DNA of 7,394 bases from Thermodesulfovibrionales bacterium (GCA_020053565.1 JAGVMY010000109.1:1-7394); one strand, 5' to 3'. Shown: positions 1 to 7,350, counted from the stretch's first letter. Translations and numbers: made by a program. The notes: generated from the letters alone by a model not told the origin.

Positions 1-36
1 AAGTCTATATATGTGGCAGTAAAGGAAGAAAGTTGA
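1..36 (+). CDS. Possible C-terminal tail of an upstream ORF (partial)
   Basis: Frame 1 is open from the window edge for eleven codons (KSIYVAVKEES) and stops at TGA 34-36, seven bases before the cas3 start. A second frame is also open from position 3 and stops at TGA 45-47, which would give an ATGA overlap with the cas3 ATG. The sequence cannot settle which of the two, if either, is a real upstream gene. Regulators often lie next to I-E operons, but a dozen residues carry no family signal. The close spacing leaves no obvious room for a cas3 promoter inside the window, so cas3 may be co-transcribed with something further upstream. Confidence 0.3.
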   Translation, partial: KSIYVAVKEES

Positions 37-43
37 CAGGAAG

Positions 44-2614
44 ATGAACAATAAAGATATAAATCATATCTACCTGTTTTGGGGAAAAGCGAGTAAGGAT
101 GCAGCACAGAAAAGTTATCATCCGGCAATTTGTCATATGCTGGATGTAGGATTAGTGGCAAAGGAACTGTTGCAAGTACAGTCGCCGGATATTCAGAGCC
201 GTATCCTTTCGATATTTGGACCACTGGGAGCAAATGGGCTTGCCTTCTTTTCAGCACTGCACGATATAGGAAAAATAAGCCCTGGTTTCCAAATGCAAAG
301 AGAGGATTTATGTGGCAAATTGAAGGCATCAGGGTTTGATTTTCCAAAATACGCAGAGCCAAACCATAAAAAGGTGGCATGGTGTCTGACCGAGATATTG
401 GAAGAGAAACTTGCCTGTCCATCAGAGATAGCCGCTGTTTTAACTAATCTCCTTACCGCTCATCATGGTGTTTTTGTCGGATACGGAGAATCCATTGCTG
501 GCAGTAATGTATGGCATGAATCTCGGAAAAGCATCGTTTGTTTCTTAGCAGAGGTGTTCCAGATTGATTCTTTAGATTCGTTATCTCTTCCTTCAACCGC
601 AACTGTACTGATATTTACCGGTATGTTGACCTTAGCCGACTGGCTCGGTTCATCAGAGGAGCATTTCCCTTATGCTGGAGGTACCCAAATTGACCTTCCT
701 GTTTATCTTATGGATCGTATCAAACGAGCAAAGGCTTTGATAAAGGAGTTGCGGATGGATTCAGTCGCTACGACCAATAAACCTTTCAATGAACTCTTTC
801 CCTTTTCCCCTAATTCCTGCCAGGAATCTGTCCTGAAGGTAGCCTCACAACTACAGCATCCAATGCTGATTGTGGTTGAAAGCCCGATGGGCACAGGAAA
901 AACAGAGGCTGCTCAATCAGCTTTTTCTATCCTTGCTGCTCAAAACTCTCTTCGTGGAATGTATTATGCCCTTCCAACCCAGGCAACCGGTAATGCTATG
1001 TTTCCTCGGATGGAATCATTTCTCAAAAGGCTTGACCTTACAGGCAAGGCAGAACTCCATCTTCTCCATGCGAATGCTGACCTTAACCCGAAATATGAAT
1101 CGTTGCAATTGAACTCTATTGAAGAGCCGGAAGGTAATGTGGTCGCAGGCTCGTGGTTCACCGCAAGGAAGCGTGGACTTCTTGCCAGCTATGGCACGGG
1201 AACCGTTGACCAAGCACTTATGGCAATACTTAAGGTTCGCCATTTCCCTCTTCGGCTATTTGGTCTTTCAGGGAAGACCCTCGTGCTTGATGAGGTGCAT
1301 GCCTACGACGCATATATGACGGAGGAAATCTCTCGACTTATCGGCTGGCTTTCCTATTGTTCATCATCGATTATTCTCCTTTCTGCAACCTTGCCTCAGA
1401 CTCGAAGACAAAAGATGCTGAAGGCATTTTCCCCTGAGGTAAATCTGCCGGTTGACCTCAAGTATCCTTGTGTGATTGGTGTGGATATCACAGGAAAGGT
1501 TCGGTATGATGAGATTAAAGATTTGGAAAAGTCAGAGGTTATTTTGATGCCGGTAGTTACTCATTCGGAGGAAAAGACAGGGAAAATCCTTCAACTCCTT
1601 ACGGATAATCTAAAGGAAGGTGGTTGTGCCGCCTGCATTCTTAATACGGTCAAAGAGGCACAGTCGGTCTATGAGAAGGTAATGACAAGATTCAGTGATA
1701 CTGATATCATCCTCTTTCACTCCAGATTTACCTTAGAGCGAAGGCTTGAGATTGAAAAGCAAGTTCTCTCCCGGTATGAAAAGAATAGTAACCGACCGCA
1801 AAAAGGGATTGTTATTGCCACTCAGGTACTGGAACAAAGCTTAGATGTAGATTTCGATATGATGGTGAGTGACCTTGCCCCTATCGACTTCTTGCTCCAG
1901 CGAGCAGGCAGGCTTCACCGACACGACAATCCACGACCAGCCCTTTTGAAAGAGCGTCTGCTCTACATTCTTATGCCAGACATCCATACCGACACACCAA
2001 ATTTTGGGGCAAGTAGATATGTTTATTTCCCTGATATCCTTTTGAAAACAGCCAGGCTTTTTGCTAATCAAAATGGCTATCGTCAACAAACAGTAAACCT
2101 GCCTTACGGAGTCAGTAGTATAATCGAGGAGGTCTATGGGAATGATGATATTCTGAGCGAAGATTCCTTGCAAAAATGGGTTGAAGAGAGGATAGGAATA
2201 GAAATAGCACATCGCTTTGCTGCTTGTGAGGCATCATTGGCGGATGTCCGTTCATTTCTGGATGACCCTTCCTACCTTGAGTGGCTTGCCAACGACAATG
2301 ACGATGAGAAGATGATCAGTTCGCGACTGGCTCGCCCAAATGTCACCCTTATCATTCTGAATGAAGGGGAAGATTTGGCGGTGCAAGGAAAAGAAGATGT
2401 CAGAAGGCTATATGCCAGAAGCCTTACTACGGATAATAGATATCTTGTTGAGCATTTCCGAACCCAATCACCAATTGATGAATGGAAAAAAGTCGCCCTT
2501 CTTAGACATTGCCAGCCACTGATGTTAAAGGATGGAGTGACCGAAATAGAAAGAAGTAAGATTTCATATGATAAAGACTTTGGACTGAGAATAATTAAAA
2601 CGGAGGTGAAATAA
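44..2614 (+). CDS. cas3: CRISPR-associated nuclease-helicase Cas3, type I-E
   Basis: Cas3 is recruited by target-bound Cascade, nicks the displaced DNA strand with its HD domain and reels in and degrades the DNA using its SF2 helicase. At 856 residues it is close to the usual I-E length (E. coli about 890). The N-terminal HD nuclease shows H31, H73-D74 (ALHDIGK), H140-H141 (TAHHG) and D199 (ADW). The helicase shows Walker A GTGKT at 283-287, motif Ia around YALPTQATG (308-316), DEVH at 416-419, SAT at 447-449, HSRF at 559-562, ATQVLEQSLDVDFD at 592-605 and QRAGRLHRH at 619-627. All catalytic motifs look intact. ATG 44 is the only usable start: an in-frame TAA lies at 20-22 and the next Met follows H31. 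A clean Shine-Dalgarno is lacking (AAAGGAAG at 21-28 is far, AGGAAG at 38-43 abuts the ATG). The stop TAA shares one base with the cas8e ATG. Confidence 0.97.
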   Translation: MNNKDINHIYLFWGKASKDAAQKSYHPAICHMLDVGLVAKELLQVQSPDIQSRILSIFGPLGANGLAFFSALHDIGKISPGFQMQREDLCGKLKASGFDFPKYAEPNHKKVAWCLTEILEEKLACPSEIAAVLTNLLTAHHGVFVGYGESIAGSNVWHESRKSIVCFLAEVFQIDSLDSLSLPSTATVLIFTGMLTLADWLGSSEEHFPYAGGTQIDLPVYLMDRIKRAKALIKELRMDSVATTNKPFNELFPFSPNSCQESVLKVASQLQHPMLIVVESPMGTGKTEAAQSAFSILAAQNSLRGMYYALPTQATGNAMFPRMESFLKRLDLTGKAELHLLHANADLNPKYESLQLNSIEEPEGNVVAGSWFTARKRGLLASYGTGTVDQALMAILKVRHFPLRLFGLSGKTLVLDEVHAYDAYMTEEISRLIGWLSYCSSSIILLSATLPQTRRQKMLKAFSPEVNLPVDLKYPCVIGVDITGKVRYDEIKDLEKSEVILMPVVTHSEEKTGKILQLLTDNLKEGGCAACILNTVKEAQSVYEKVMTRFSDTDIILFHSRFTLERRLEIEKQVLSRYEKNSNRPQKGIVIATQVLEQSLDVDFDMMVSDLAPIDFLLQRAGRLHRHDNPRPALLKERLLYILMPDIHTDTPNFGASRYVYFPDILLKTARLFANQNGYRQQTVNLPYGVSSIIEEVYGNDDILSEDSLQKWVEERIGIEIAHRFAACEASLADVRSFLDDPSYLEWLANDNDDEKMISSRLARPNVTLIILNEGEDLAVQGKEDVRRLYARSLTTDNRYLVEHFRTQSPIDEWKKVALLRHCQPLMLKDGVTEIERSKISYDKDFGLRIIKTEVK
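2602..2609 (+). promoter_or_regulatory. Ribosome binding site of cas8e
   Basis: GGAGGTGA lies four bases before ATG 2614, inside the last codons of cas3. Together with the TAATG junction it fixes the cas8e start and suggests translational coupling to cas3. Confidence 0.8.
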
Positions 2615-4149
2615 TGGCAAATTTTTCTTTTAATCTTATAGATGAGCTATGGATACCCTGTGTTGACCTTAAGGGTAATTATCACCTGTTTGGTATTTGC
2701 GACTTGCTCATGCAGGCACATGAATTGCGTTCTATCCAGCACCAGAATCCTTTGACTGAAGCCGCACTTTTGCGTCTTCTCTTGGCTGTAATCCATAGAG
2801 CGGTTGATGGTCCCCGCAACAGCCGCGAATGGAAAGAACTATACCAGGCAGGAAAGTTTGATTGCCGAATCCCAGAATATCTGAAGAAATGTTACCCTTA
2901 CTTTGATCTTTTCTCATCCGAGGCACCATTTTACCAGACACCGGGACTACTCATAGTTGACGAATCAGGGAATTCTGTTCCTCAATCTATTAGTTCAATT
3001 ATGCTCGGAGTAGCCAGTGGCAATAACAAAACTCTCTTTGATCACACCACTGACGATTTACCTGTCATGGTTTCTCCTGCAGAGGCCGCTCACATCCTCA
3101 TTACAGCTCAGATGTTCTCACTGGGTGGTCTTAACAAGAAAACCACTAATCTATTCAATTATCAGTTCAGATTTGAGAGCAGCGAAATGGTAAATAGCAT
3201 ATTCATTCTCCTTGTTGGCAGGTCTCTCTTCGAAACTCTGATGCTGAATCTCCTTATATATAATGACAACGAACCGATCCCGAATAGTCTTGAAGATTGT
3301 CCTGTGTGGGAGCGTAAAGATAGGGGGCAAGCTATCACCAACAAAGAAAAACCCATAACACCCAAAGGTTATCTTGACTACCTTACCTGTAAGAGTCGTC
3401 ATATCTTGCTGATGCCGCAAAAAGATGCCAACAATGTTTATGTAGAACATATCCATATTGCACAGGGAGAACGGTTTTCTGGCATAGTAAATCCCGGCTG
3501 TATGAGTAAGAAGAGCAAAAAGGGAAACTGGTATCATCCTCAATTAGATGTAGACAGGCTTGTCTGGCGGGATAGTGTTGCCCTGTTTTCTTTTGATGTA
3601 AATGTCGATGAACGGCCAAAGGCGTTTCGTCAAGTGCAGTCTATGAGAGACTATGTTGATCTGCCTGCACGCTACATCTGCACCGCCTTTGCCCTGGCTA
3701 ATGATAGGGCTAATCCCCTTGCCTGGTGTAGGGAAAAACTGAATATTCCTATTTCCCTGCTTTCTGATCGAAATGTGGTGGCGTATCTGGAAAAAGGGAT
3801 GTTGCTTTCAGAACAGACATTTGGGGTGATAGAGGAAGCGGTGAGGATATTCATGCGGGAATATCTGCCTGAAAAATCCAAATCCAGGGATGTCAATGAA
3901 AAAGCAAAAGGAACAGGAGTTATTCGTATGTATTGGGACCGTATGGAGGGACATTTTCACCAATTCCTTCTTGATATGGATGATCCGCAAAATGCTATTG
4001 AAAAATGGGAGAAAGCGGTAAAACAGACTGCTCATGAGTCATTGGATTTATGTGTTAAAGGTAGATACAGGGACTCTGCCCGCTCGTATCGGGCATGGTC
4101 AGCAGCTTCAGATTATCTAAATATGAGGTTTGCAACACTATACAAATAA
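2614..4149 (+). CDS. cas8e: Cascade large subunit Cas8e (Cse1/CasA)
   Basis: This is the large subunit of the I-E Cascade complex. In the family it reads the PAM, helps open the DNA and docks Cas3. At 511 residues it matches the family (E. coli CasA 502). The N-terminus FNLIDELWIP (6-15) is the typical Cse1 opening. Further family signatures are ALLRLLLAVIHRA (51-63), YFDLFSSEAPFYQ (96-108), the FDHTTDDLP segment with the following SPAEAAHILITAQMFSLGG (154-172), WYHPQLDVDR (306-315) and the C-terminal helical-bundle element YWDRMEGHFHQFL (440-452). The PAM-sensing loop probably lies around residues 123-142, judged by alignment in memory rather than by computation. The gene starts on the last base of the cas3 stop and ends 15 bases before cse2. 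No frameshift or truncation is visible. Confidence 0.95.
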   Translation: MANFSFNLIDELWIPCVDLKGNYHLFGICDLLMQAHELRSIQHQNPLTEAALLRLLLAVIHRAVDGPRNSREWKELYQAGKFDCRIPEYLKKCYPYFDLFSSEAPFYQTPGLLIVDESGNSVPQSISSIMLGVASGNNKTLFDHTTDDLPVMVSPAEAAHILITAQMFSLGGLNKKTTNLFNYQFRFESSEMVNSIFILLVGRSLFETLMLNLLIYNDNEPIPNSLEDCPVWERKDRGQAITNKEKPITPKGYLDYLTCKSRHILLMPQKDANNVYVEHIHIAQGERFSGIVNPGCMSKKSKKGNWYHPQLDVDRLVWRDSVALFSFDVNVDERPKAFRQVQSMRDYVDLPARYICTAFALANDRANPLAWCREKLNIPISLLSDRNVVAYLEKGMLLSEQTFGVIEEAVRIFMREYLPEKSKSRDVNEKAKGTGVIRMYWDRMEGHFHQFLLDMDDPQNAIEKWEKAVKQTAHESLDLCVKGRYRDSARSYRAWSAASDYLNMRFATLYK

Positions 4150-4150
4150 A

Positions 4151-4159
4151 AGGAGGTGA
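4151..4159 (+). promoter_or_regulatory. Ribosome binding site that decides the cse2 start
   Basis: AGGAGGTGA lies two bases after the cas8e stop and five bases before ATG 4165. The frame also contains a GTG at 4156, but that codon is part of this Shine-Dalgarno sequence and cannot be the start, so cse2 begins at 4165. The sequence closely resembles the one before cas8e. Confidence 0.85.
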
Positions 4160-4164
4160 AAAAA

Positions 4165-4677
4165 ATGAAAGAGCAGAAAGAACATCCGCTCATCTTGCGT
4201 CTGGAAGGTTTGCGAGAGAAAAAAGATAGGGCGGCACTGGCTAAGCTGCGTCGGGGGCTTGGGAAAAGGATGGGAACACCACAGATGTATCCCTATGTTG
4301 TTCCATATCTTCCTGATTTTCCACAAGAGCAGGAGCGATACTTTTTGATAGCTTCTCTTTTTGCTCTCCATCCTGAGAAATCGCCAAGGGGCGTTTCTAT
4401 TGGTAAGGTTTTCAGAAGAATCTGGGAGGAGAGCAATAGAAGCGACAGCATCGAGAAGAGGTTTACGACTCTTCTTTCCGCTGACACCGAGGATATTGGC
4501 GGCTATCTGCGGCATGCTATCTCACTGGCAAAGAGCCGGGAAGTTCCCGTGGACTACCACAGGCTTCTCAGCGACTTGAATTACTGGAGTCATCCCGATA
4601 GGTTTGTCCAACTCGCATGGGCAAAGGATTTCTGGGGTAGTAAAAAGGGAGATGAAGTGAGTGAAAATACAAAATAA
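4165..4677 (+). CDS. cse2: Cascade small subunit Cse2 (CasB, Cas11e)
   Basis: Cse2 forms a dimer along the belly of Cascade and stabilises the crRNA-target hybrid and the displaced strand. The product is 170 residues (E. coli CasB 160). The hallmark block AALAKLRRGLGK (23-34), followed by MYPYVVPYLP (41-50), is diagnostic of the family. Next come YFLIASLFALHP (59-70), SIEKRFTTLLSAD (95-107) and the C-terminal DYHRLLSDLNYW (130-141) with AWAKDFW (151-157). Conserved basic residues such as R29, R30 and K34 are expected to contact nucleic acid. The start is ATG 4165, not the in-frame GTG at 4156 inside the ribosome binding site. The stop is 12 bases before cas7e, and that gap holds the cas7e ribosome binding site. 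Confidence 0.95.
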   Translation: MKEQKEHPLILRLEGLREKKDRAALAKLRRGLGKRMGTPQMYPYVVPYLPDFPQEQERYFLIASLFALHPEKSPRGVSIGKVFRRIWEESNRSDSIEKRFTTLLSADTEDIGGYLRHAISLAKSREVPVDYHRLLSDLNYWSHPDRFVQLAWAKDFWGSKKGDEVSENTK

Positions 4678-4684
4678 AAGGAGG
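4677..4684 (+). promoter_or_regulatory. Ribosome binding site of cas7e
   Basis: AAAGGAGG begins on the last base of the cse2 stop and ends five bases before ATG 4690. It is a strong site, consistent with the need for about six Cas7e copies per Cascade; that link to stoichiometry is inference. Confidence 0.8.
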
Positions 4685-4689
4685 AAAAA

Positions 4690-5910
4690 ATGATTGTTGA
4701 ATTACACATTATTCAGAATTTTGCACCGGCTAATTTGAACAGGGATGATGCCAATATGCCGAAGGACTGCAAATTTGGCGGGTATCGGAGGGCACGGATT
4801 TCAAGTCAGTGTATCAAAAGGTCAGTAAGAAGACACGAGACCTTTAAGAAAACCATTCAGAATGCTGGTGGAGATATTGGCGTTCGGACGAAACGCGTTA
4901 TCGGGAAAATAGCCGACCTTTTGACAGAATCACATGGTAAGAGTAAAGAAGAATCACAAAAGGTGGCAGAACAAGCCATTACCCTCTTTGGCGTCAAGCG
5001 TGATGACAAGCGTGATGACAAACCAGCCGATAAAACAAAGATTATTCTTTACCTAGGCGAAAACGAGCTTCAGGATATTGCTGAAATCTCTGTGAAACAT
5101 TGGGACGCTATTCTCGCTTCTGAAGTCGCAGTTGAAGATGAGGCCGAGGAGGAGAATGAGACAAATGACAAGAAAAAGAAGAAAAAGCAAGAATTGACAC
5201 CACAGCAGAAGGCAATTCAGAAGGAACTGCAATCTGTGGTAAGTGAAGAGCGTCTTAGGACCGGGGCATACGCGGCTGATATTGCTCTCTTTGGAAGAAT
5301 GGTAGCGGACAAAAGTGTCAAGAACATGAATGTAGATGCCGCCTGCCAGGTCGCGCATGCAATCTCTACCAACAAAGTAGAGATGGAGATGGACTATTTC
5401 ACTGCGGTTGACGACTTGCTACCGGACGAAGAATCCGGTTCAGACATGATCGGCATTGTCGAGTTCAATAGCTCCTGCTTTTACCGTTATTCTCTTATTG
5501 ACCTGAATAAACTAAGGAAAAATCTTGGACTTAACGACGATCTTCTAAAAGCTACGGTGCTTGGCTTTCTGGAATCTTCCGTAAAAGCAATTCCTACCGG
5601 GAAGCAGAACAGCATGGCAGCGCAGAATCCACCAGACTATGCCCGTGTCATCATCCGCAAAGACGGTTTCCCCTGGTCGTTGGTAAATGCCTTCCAGAAG
5701 CCTATTTACGCAAAACGAGAAGAGTCTGTCGAGGAGCAGTCAATTGCTGCATTAGATGACTATTTCAACCATTTGTCGAGAATCTACGGCAAAGACGATA
5801 TTATTTGCAACAGTTGTTTCAACTTGTATGATCCGAAGAGTAAGTCCATGACACAGATGCTTGAGGAAGTTTCTAACAAGCTGTTGGCATCAGAAGAGGT
5901 GACGAAATGA
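4690..5910 (+). CDS. cas7e: Cascade backbone subunit Cas7e (Cse4/CasC)
   Basis: Cas7e is the RRM-fold subunit that polymerises, about six copies, along the crRNA spacer to form the Cascade backbone. The N-terminus is highly typical: ELHIIQNFAPANLNRDDANM (4-23), then FGGYRRARISSQCIKRSVR (29-47). Later signatures are TGAYAADIALFGRM (191-204), AHAISTNKVEMEMDYFTAVD (222-241), IGIVEFNSSCFYRYSLIDL (254-272) and AIPTGKQNSMAAQNPPDYARV (300-320). The protein has 406 residues, about 40 more than E. coli CasC (363). At least part of the excess is a charged low-complexity stretch at 148-166, acidic then a run of six lysines. A tandem KRDD-KRDD at 103-110 comes from an exact 12-bp duplication. Both sit between the conserved blocks, so the core fold looks intact. 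The stop overlaps the cas5e start as ATGA. Confidence 0.96.
   Translation: MIVELHIIQNFAPANLNRDDANMPKDCKFGGYRRARISSQCIKRSVRRHETFKKTIQNAGGDIGVRTKRVIGKIADLLTESHGKSKEESQKVAEQAITLFGVKRDDKRDDKPADKTKIILYLGENELQDIAEISVKHWDAILASEVAVEDEAEEENETNDKKKKKKQELTPQQKAIQKELQSVVSEERLRTGAYAADIALFGRMVADKSVKNMNVDAACQVAHAISTNKVEMEMDYFTAVDDLLPDEESGSDMIGIVEFNSSCFYRYSLIDLNKLRKNLGLNDDLLKATVLGFLESSVKAIPTGKQNSMAAQNPPDYARVIIRKDGFPWSLVNAFQKPIYAKREESVEEQSIAALDDYFNHLSRIYGKDDIICNSCFNLYDPKSKSMTQMLEEVSNKLLASEEVTK
4996..5019 (+). repeat. Perfect 12-bp tandem duplication inside cas7e
   Basis: The unit AAGCGTGATGAC occurs twice head to tail (4996-5007 and 5008-5019) with no mismatch. It encodes KRDD twice, residues 103-110 of Cas7e, and keeps frame. 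The perfect identity suggests a recent slippage event in a tolerant loop. Confidence 0.9.
5895..5902 (+). promoter_or_regulatory. Ribosome binding site of cas5e
   Basis: AGAGGTGA ends four bases before ATG 5907 and lies within the last codons of cas7e. The adjoining ATGA overlap points to coupled translation of the two genes. Confidence 0.65.
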
Positions 5911-6596
5911 ACACGGTGCTTCTCATCCCTTTGGTAGGACTAATGCAATCATGGGGAACACAGAGCCGATTTCAGGAGCGGGACACAGGACGGGAGCCAA
6001 GTAAGAGTGGAGTTATCGGTCTACTCTGCGCAGCCGTTGGCAGGGATAGGTCTAAACCAGTAGATGATTTGACTAAACTAAAGATGGGGGTGCGAATTGA
6101 CCGGGAAGGGATTCTCCGAAATGATTTTCAGACCGCACAGAATGTGGCTGTAGTAAGTGGTGATACTCTACAAGACCAGATTTCCAATCGTCATTATCTC
6201 TCGGATGCCGCTTTCCTTGTTGGATTTGAAGGGGATAGAAACCTCCTTGTTCGTCTCCATCTCGCTTTGGCAAAACCGGTATGGCCACTCTTTCTGGGAC
6301 GAAAATCGTATATCCCCTCTTTGCCGCCATATCTTCCTGACGGTTTGCAAGAAGAAACAGACCTTCGCACGGCACTTCTGAGGTATCCGTTGCTTTTTAA
6401 TCCAAAGAAACAAGAGAATATCCGAATGATTCTGGAATCACACACGGTTACCCATGAATCGAGGATAGATACCCCTGTTTCTTTTGCCCTGGGGCGCCGG
6501 GAATTCCGGGAACGATTTGTTCAAACAGAGTTTGTACCGGCTAATACCTTTCAGGTAAAGGAGGATGATTATGTACCTTTCACAACTCATCCTTGA
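5907..6596 (+). CDS. cas5e: Cascade subunit Cas5e (CasD)
   Basis: Cas5e caps the 5' handle of the crRNA and links the Cas7e backbone to Cas8e. The product has 229 residues (E. coli CasD 224). Family signatures in order are LVGLMQSWGTQSRF (9-22), the ERDTGREPSKSGVIGLLCAA block (24-43), NDFQTAQNV (72-80), RHYLSDAAFLVGFEGD (95-110) and PVWPLFLGRKSYIPS (124-138). The I-E type does not process crRNA with Cas5; that task belongs to Cas6e, encoded next. The start overlaps the cas7e stop by four bases. The last 26 bases overlap the cas6e start in another frame and also contain its beginning, a normal compact arrangement for this operon. Confidence 0.96.
   Translation: MNTVLLIPLVGLMQSWGTQSRFQERDTGREPSKSGVIGLLCAAVGRDRSKPVDDLTKLKMGVRIDREGILRNDFQTAQNVAVVSGDTLQDQISNRHYLSDAAFLVGFEGDRNLLVRLHLALAKPVWPLFLGRKSYIPSLPPYLPDGLQEETDLRTALLRYPLLFNPKKQENIRMILESHTVTHESRIDTPVSFALGRREFRERFVQTEFVPANTFQVKEDDYVPFTTHP
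6557..6564 (+). promoter_or_regulatory. Ribosome binding site that decides the cas6e start
   Basis: AAAGGAGG abuts an in-frame ATG at 6565 with no spacer and lies six bases before a second in-frame ATG at 6571. Only the second has workable spacing, and it also gives the canonical family N-terminus MYLSQL. Confidence 0.85.
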
Positions 6597-7170
6597 CCGC
6601 ATGAATAAGCAGGCTATGCGGTCATTGTCGGATATTTATCGTCTGCATCAATTGGTTATGTCAGGCTTCTCGGCTTATAACCAGCCTTATCGTGTTCTGT
6701 TTCGGGTGGAGCCGGAAATACATGAAAACAACATAAAAATTCTTGTCCAAAGCACTTTGAAGCCTGCATGGAACACAACAAGTGAGAGAACAAAAGGAAT
6801 AGTGAAGATAGGAACAAAGGAATTCTTTCCTCAGTTTAGATGTGGGAATCTTTATCGATTTCGTCTCCGTGTTAATCCGGTGATAAGAAGAAACGGCAAG
6901 AGGCTTGGCCTCATAAGGGATGATGCCCTTGTTGACTGGCTAAAGAAAAAAGAGGAACAGATTGGAGCATCCTTTTCTTCGGTTCTTGTCATTGACGAAG
7001 GATACTTCACAGGCATAAGAGAAAAAGACCGGATAAATATCAAGATGGTCAGATTTGAAGGGATTTTGAAGGTGATAGATCCGAATCGTTTCTATGAAAC
7101 ATTCAATCATGGGATTGGTCATGCCAAAGGTTTTGGTTGCGGTCTCCTATCACTGGCGAGGGAGGCTTAA
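6571..7170 (+). CDS. cas6e: crRNA-processing endoribonuclease Cas6e (CasE/Cse3)
   Basis: Cas6e cuts the CRISPR precursor transcript within each repeat hairpin and stays bound to the 3' handle as a Cascade subunit. The product from ATG 6571 has 199 residues (E. coli CasE also 199). The N-terminus MYLSQLILDR is the family opening. The segment DIYRLHQLVMSGF (21-33) places Y23 and H26 at the positions known as catalytic in the Thermus thermophilus Cse3, so the enzyme looks active. The C-terminal glycine-rich RNA-binding loop is present as GIGHAKGFGCGLLSLA near the end. An in-frame ATG at 6565 is ruled out because it directly abuts the Shine-Dalgarno. The gene overlaps cas5e by 26 bases and ends two bases before the cas1 start. 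Confidence 0.96.
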   Translation: MYLSQLILDRMNKQAMRSLSDIYRLHQLVMSGFSAYNQPYRVLFRVEPEIHENNIKILVQSTLKPAWNTTSERTKGIVKIGTKEFFPQFRCGNLYRFRLRVNPVIRRNGKRLGLIRDDALVDWLKKKEEQIGASFSSVLVIDEGYFTGIREKDRINIKMVRFEGILKVIDPNRFYETFNHGIGHAKGFGCGLLSLAREA

Positions 7171-7274
7171 CTATGAATCCAGTTCTTCCTCTACTTAAAC
7201 CTATTCCAATAAAAGATCGAATTTCCGTCCTTTTTGTAGAGAGAGGAAATCTTGATGTTCTAAATGGTACTTTT

Positions 7275-7350
7275 AAGAAAAAGTCCCTAGTTCAGCGGTT
7301 GTTCTCACCAAGAAGGGTAAAAATATTGCAGGGAGCAAAGGAGGTAGTTA
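7275..7350 (+). other. Foreign junction segment between cas1 break and Bro-N-like gene
   Basis: This 76-bp stretch starts where Cas1 homology ends and runs to the GTG of the next gene. It has no resemblance to Cas1 coding sequence. It ends with a strong ribosome binding site. A weak promoter-like pair, TTGTTC at 7299-7304 and AAATAT at 7321-7326 with a 16-base spacer, is present but poor at both boxes. I see no obvious terminal inverted repeat, insertion-sequence end or CRISPR repeat, though only one side of the putative insert is in view. It is most simply the 5' flank of the inserted segment. Confidence 0.55.
7337..7344 (+). promoter_or_regulatory. Ribosome binding site of the Bro-N-like gene
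   Basis: AAAGGAGG lies six bases before GTG 7351. An in-frame TAG at 7345-7347 sits between them, so no start further upstream is possible in that frame and GTG is the start. Confidence 0.75.

Noticed and set aside
1841..2212. 123-codon open frame on the minus strand within cas3
   Set aside because: It lies wholly opposite the conserved helicase motif region of cas3, has no recognisable domain and no good ribosome binding site; it is a shadow frame.
3151..3543. 130-codon open frame on the minus strand within cas8e
   Set aside because: It is fully antisense to a convincing cas8e coding region and has no family resemblance, so it is treated as chance.
4150..4164. Intergenic regulatory element between cas8e and cse2
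   Set aside because: The gap is 15 bases and is filled by the ribosome binding site and spacer; no room remains for a promoter or terminator.
4138..4515. 125-codon open frame on the minus strand over cse2
   Set aside because: It is antisense to cse2, and its phenylalanine- and leucine-rich end simply mirrors the lysine- and glutamate-rich plus-strand sequence.
5053..5358. Leucine- and phenylalanine-rich minus-strand frame resembling a membrane protein
   Set aside because: The hydrophobic run is the reverse complement of the polylysine/acidic stretch of cas7e, an artefact of composition.
7260..7300. Cas1 might continue in another frame after a frameshift
   Set aside because: The two alternative frames reach stops at 7274-7276 and 7288-7290, and neither yields residues like the expected Cas1e continuation.
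7299..7326. Promoter for the Bro-N-like gene (TTGTTC, 16 bases, AAATAT)
   Set aside because: Both boxes match the consensus poorly, so it is mentioned only as a weak possibility and not listed as a promoter.
7275..7350. CRISPR repeat or leader at the end of the window
   Set aside because: There is no repeated unit and no GC-rich palindromic I-E type repeat. A leader would also be expected after cas2, not inside cas1.
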